Shown here piece by piece: positions 62,606 to 63,386 of a stretch of 63,386 bases of DNA. The position numbers and the translations under genes are program-made. The stretch's first letter is position 1. Each line of letters starts with the position of its first letter. The stretch spans positions 1 to 63,386 of the forward strand of contig NZ_CBFHYF010000006.1 of NCBI RefSeq assembly GCF_965660005.1, written 5' to 3'. The DNA comes from Porticoccus sp965660005. Its GTDB lineage: Bacteria; Pseudomonadota; Gammaproteobacteria; Pseudomonadales; Porticoccaceae. The notes beneath the pieces are model-generated. The model was given only the letters and a program-made list of their open reading frames with translations. It had not been told where the DNA came from and ran no database searches.

Positions 62606-63386
62606 GGTGTGAACTTTATGGTCTGATCGGCAATGTCATCAAATTCGTCAAGGTGGCTGATGATAATGATAATTTTGTCATCTTTTAACTGCGCGATAGT
62701 ACGCTTTAGTAAATTGATGGATGTGCGATCGAGGTGATTGGTGGGCTCGTCGAGAACCAGCAGCGTATGGTTCGTGTAGAGCTCGCGGAGCAGTGCAATT
62801 CGCCGGGCTTCTCCCCCCGATAACGCACCGCCACATTCGCCAACCTGATAGTTTTCCGGGTCCTTCTGCACCGGTAACAACTGCCGTTTCAGTTCGGGGT
62901 CGCCGTCACTCCATTGCTGTTCTGCCGTAGGGTGGCCGAACAGTACATTGTCTTTGATCGTGCCGCCGAACAGGGTCACATGCTGATCAATCAAGGCTGT
63001 TTGATGCCGCCAAAGGGATAGTTCCGGCCAGGGTGTTGGCGCACCGTTAATACACAGCTCACCGGCACTGGGCGTTAAATGGCCCAGCAGAATTCGGGCC
63101 ATGGTGGATTTGCCAGCGCCATTTTCACCTTTCCACAGATAAATATTGCCCTGTTCGAGGCCGAGCGATTTGTTTTTGATGACTGGCTTATCGGGATAGC
63201 TGAAGCAAACGTTGCTCAGGACAATCGACTTTAGCGGTTCTGTGGCACACGAATAGGCGTTTTCGTGCTCGCGGTCTGAGTTTGTGGGGTTTAGCTCGGA
63301 TGGCAACCTGAAAAACCTGTCGAGGGTTATAGCTGCCTCTTGCGCATCCATAAAGCTGAACAGTGCGGTGCTGAGCGGTTGTATAT
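62599..63386 (-). CDS. ABC exporter, ATPase end (cut by window edge)
   Basis: The frame runs off the right edge. About 260 codons remain, with the end of the membrane domain (QPLSTALFSFMDAQEAAITL) fused to an ATPase: Walker A WKGENGAGKSTMARILLG, signature ALSGGEARRIALLREL, Walker B LLVLDEPTNHLDR and H-loop ISHLDEF. This is the half-transporter layout of peptide and cyclic-product exporters. The canonical LSGGQ is LSGGE. First visible gene of an ABC-nucleotidyltransferase-CIA30 operon; its 5' part and any precursor gene lie outside the window. Confidence 0.88.
   Translation of the reverse strand, partial: IQPLSTALFSFMDAQEAAITLDRFFRLPSELNPTNSDREHENAYSCATEPLKSIVLSNVCFSYPDKPVIKNKSLGLEQGNIYLWKGENGAGKSTMARILLGHLTPSAGELCINGAPTPWPELSLWRHQTALIDQHVTLFGGTIKDNVLFGHPTAEQQWSDGDPELKRQLLPVQKDPENYQVGECGGALSGGEARRIALLRELYTNHTLLVLDEPTNHLDRTSINLLKRTIAQLKDDKIIIIISHLDEFDDIADQTIKFTPC

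Overview
The window reads as a chromosomal stretch of a Gram-negative gammaproteobacterium close to the Pseudomonadales/Cellvibrionales. The evidence is gene order: ubiE-ubiJ-ubiB-hisI-hisE-tatABC, hslV-hslU-DUF971, priA next to a SPOR-domain gene, and rpmE followed by a secreted nuclease are linkages known from Pseudomonas-type genomes, and hisI and hisE are separate genes. Outer-membrane features (TonB receptor, OmpA-like protein, NlpE-like lipoprotein) agree. I see no tRNA, rRNA, CRISPR array or insertion sequence. No taxon below order can be named from sequence alone.

Layout. 0-4.7 kb: acetate kinase (cut by the left edge), MscL, acetyl-CoA synthetase, Ogt, pyrophosphatase. 4.8-8.8 kb: OmpA-like lipoprotein, a CSS-EAL phosphodiesterase and hemN, all disrupted; hemN has a well-formed FNR/Anr promoter. 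8.8-12.7 kb: TPP riboswitch and a four-gene thiamine uptake and salvage operon (TonB receptor, YkoF-like protein, PnuT, thiamine kinase-like). 12.8-17.6 kb, minus strand: an unusual redox operon made of a NirB-like FAD/[2Fe-2S] protein fused to a membrane cytochrome b domain, a multihaem cytochrome c, a Tll0287-like haem protein, a small cytochrome c and a globin. 17.9-23.1 kb: tatCBA, hisEI, ubiBJE. 23.2-30.8 kb: OlsF-like acyltransferase, GGDEF protein, P-type ATPase, acetyl-CoA hydrolase/transferase, DUF3047. 31-35 kb: DUF971, hslUV, Rieske protein, htpX. 35-40 kb: lipoproteins and envelope enzymes, MscS, cysE, dgkA. 40-46 kb: fused indolepyruvate ferredoxin oxidoreductase, leucine-type dehydrogenase, Smr, SPOR. 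46-51 kb: priA, rpmE, nuclease, DUF4197, DUF486. 51.6-54.6 kb: pntAB. 54.7-59.6 kb: a c-di-GMP locus. 60-63.4 kb: NlpE/META lipoprotein, then a minus-strand operon of an ABC exporter (cut by the right edge), a nucleotidyltransferase and a CIA30 protein.

Two themes stand out. First, the redox operon at 12.8-17.6 kb looks like a route taking electrons from NAD(P)H across the inner membrane to periplasmic haems; I know of no named system with this composition. Second, lesions (in-frame stops, frameshifts, lost catalytic or haem ligands) fall in accessory genes: c-di-GMP enzymes, hemN, the redox operon and the OmpA-like gene. The housekeeping genes read through intact. This suggests real, selective gene decay, although sequencing error at individual sites cannot be excluded. 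TAG and TAA are both used as normal stops here, so codon reassignment does not explain the in-frame stops.
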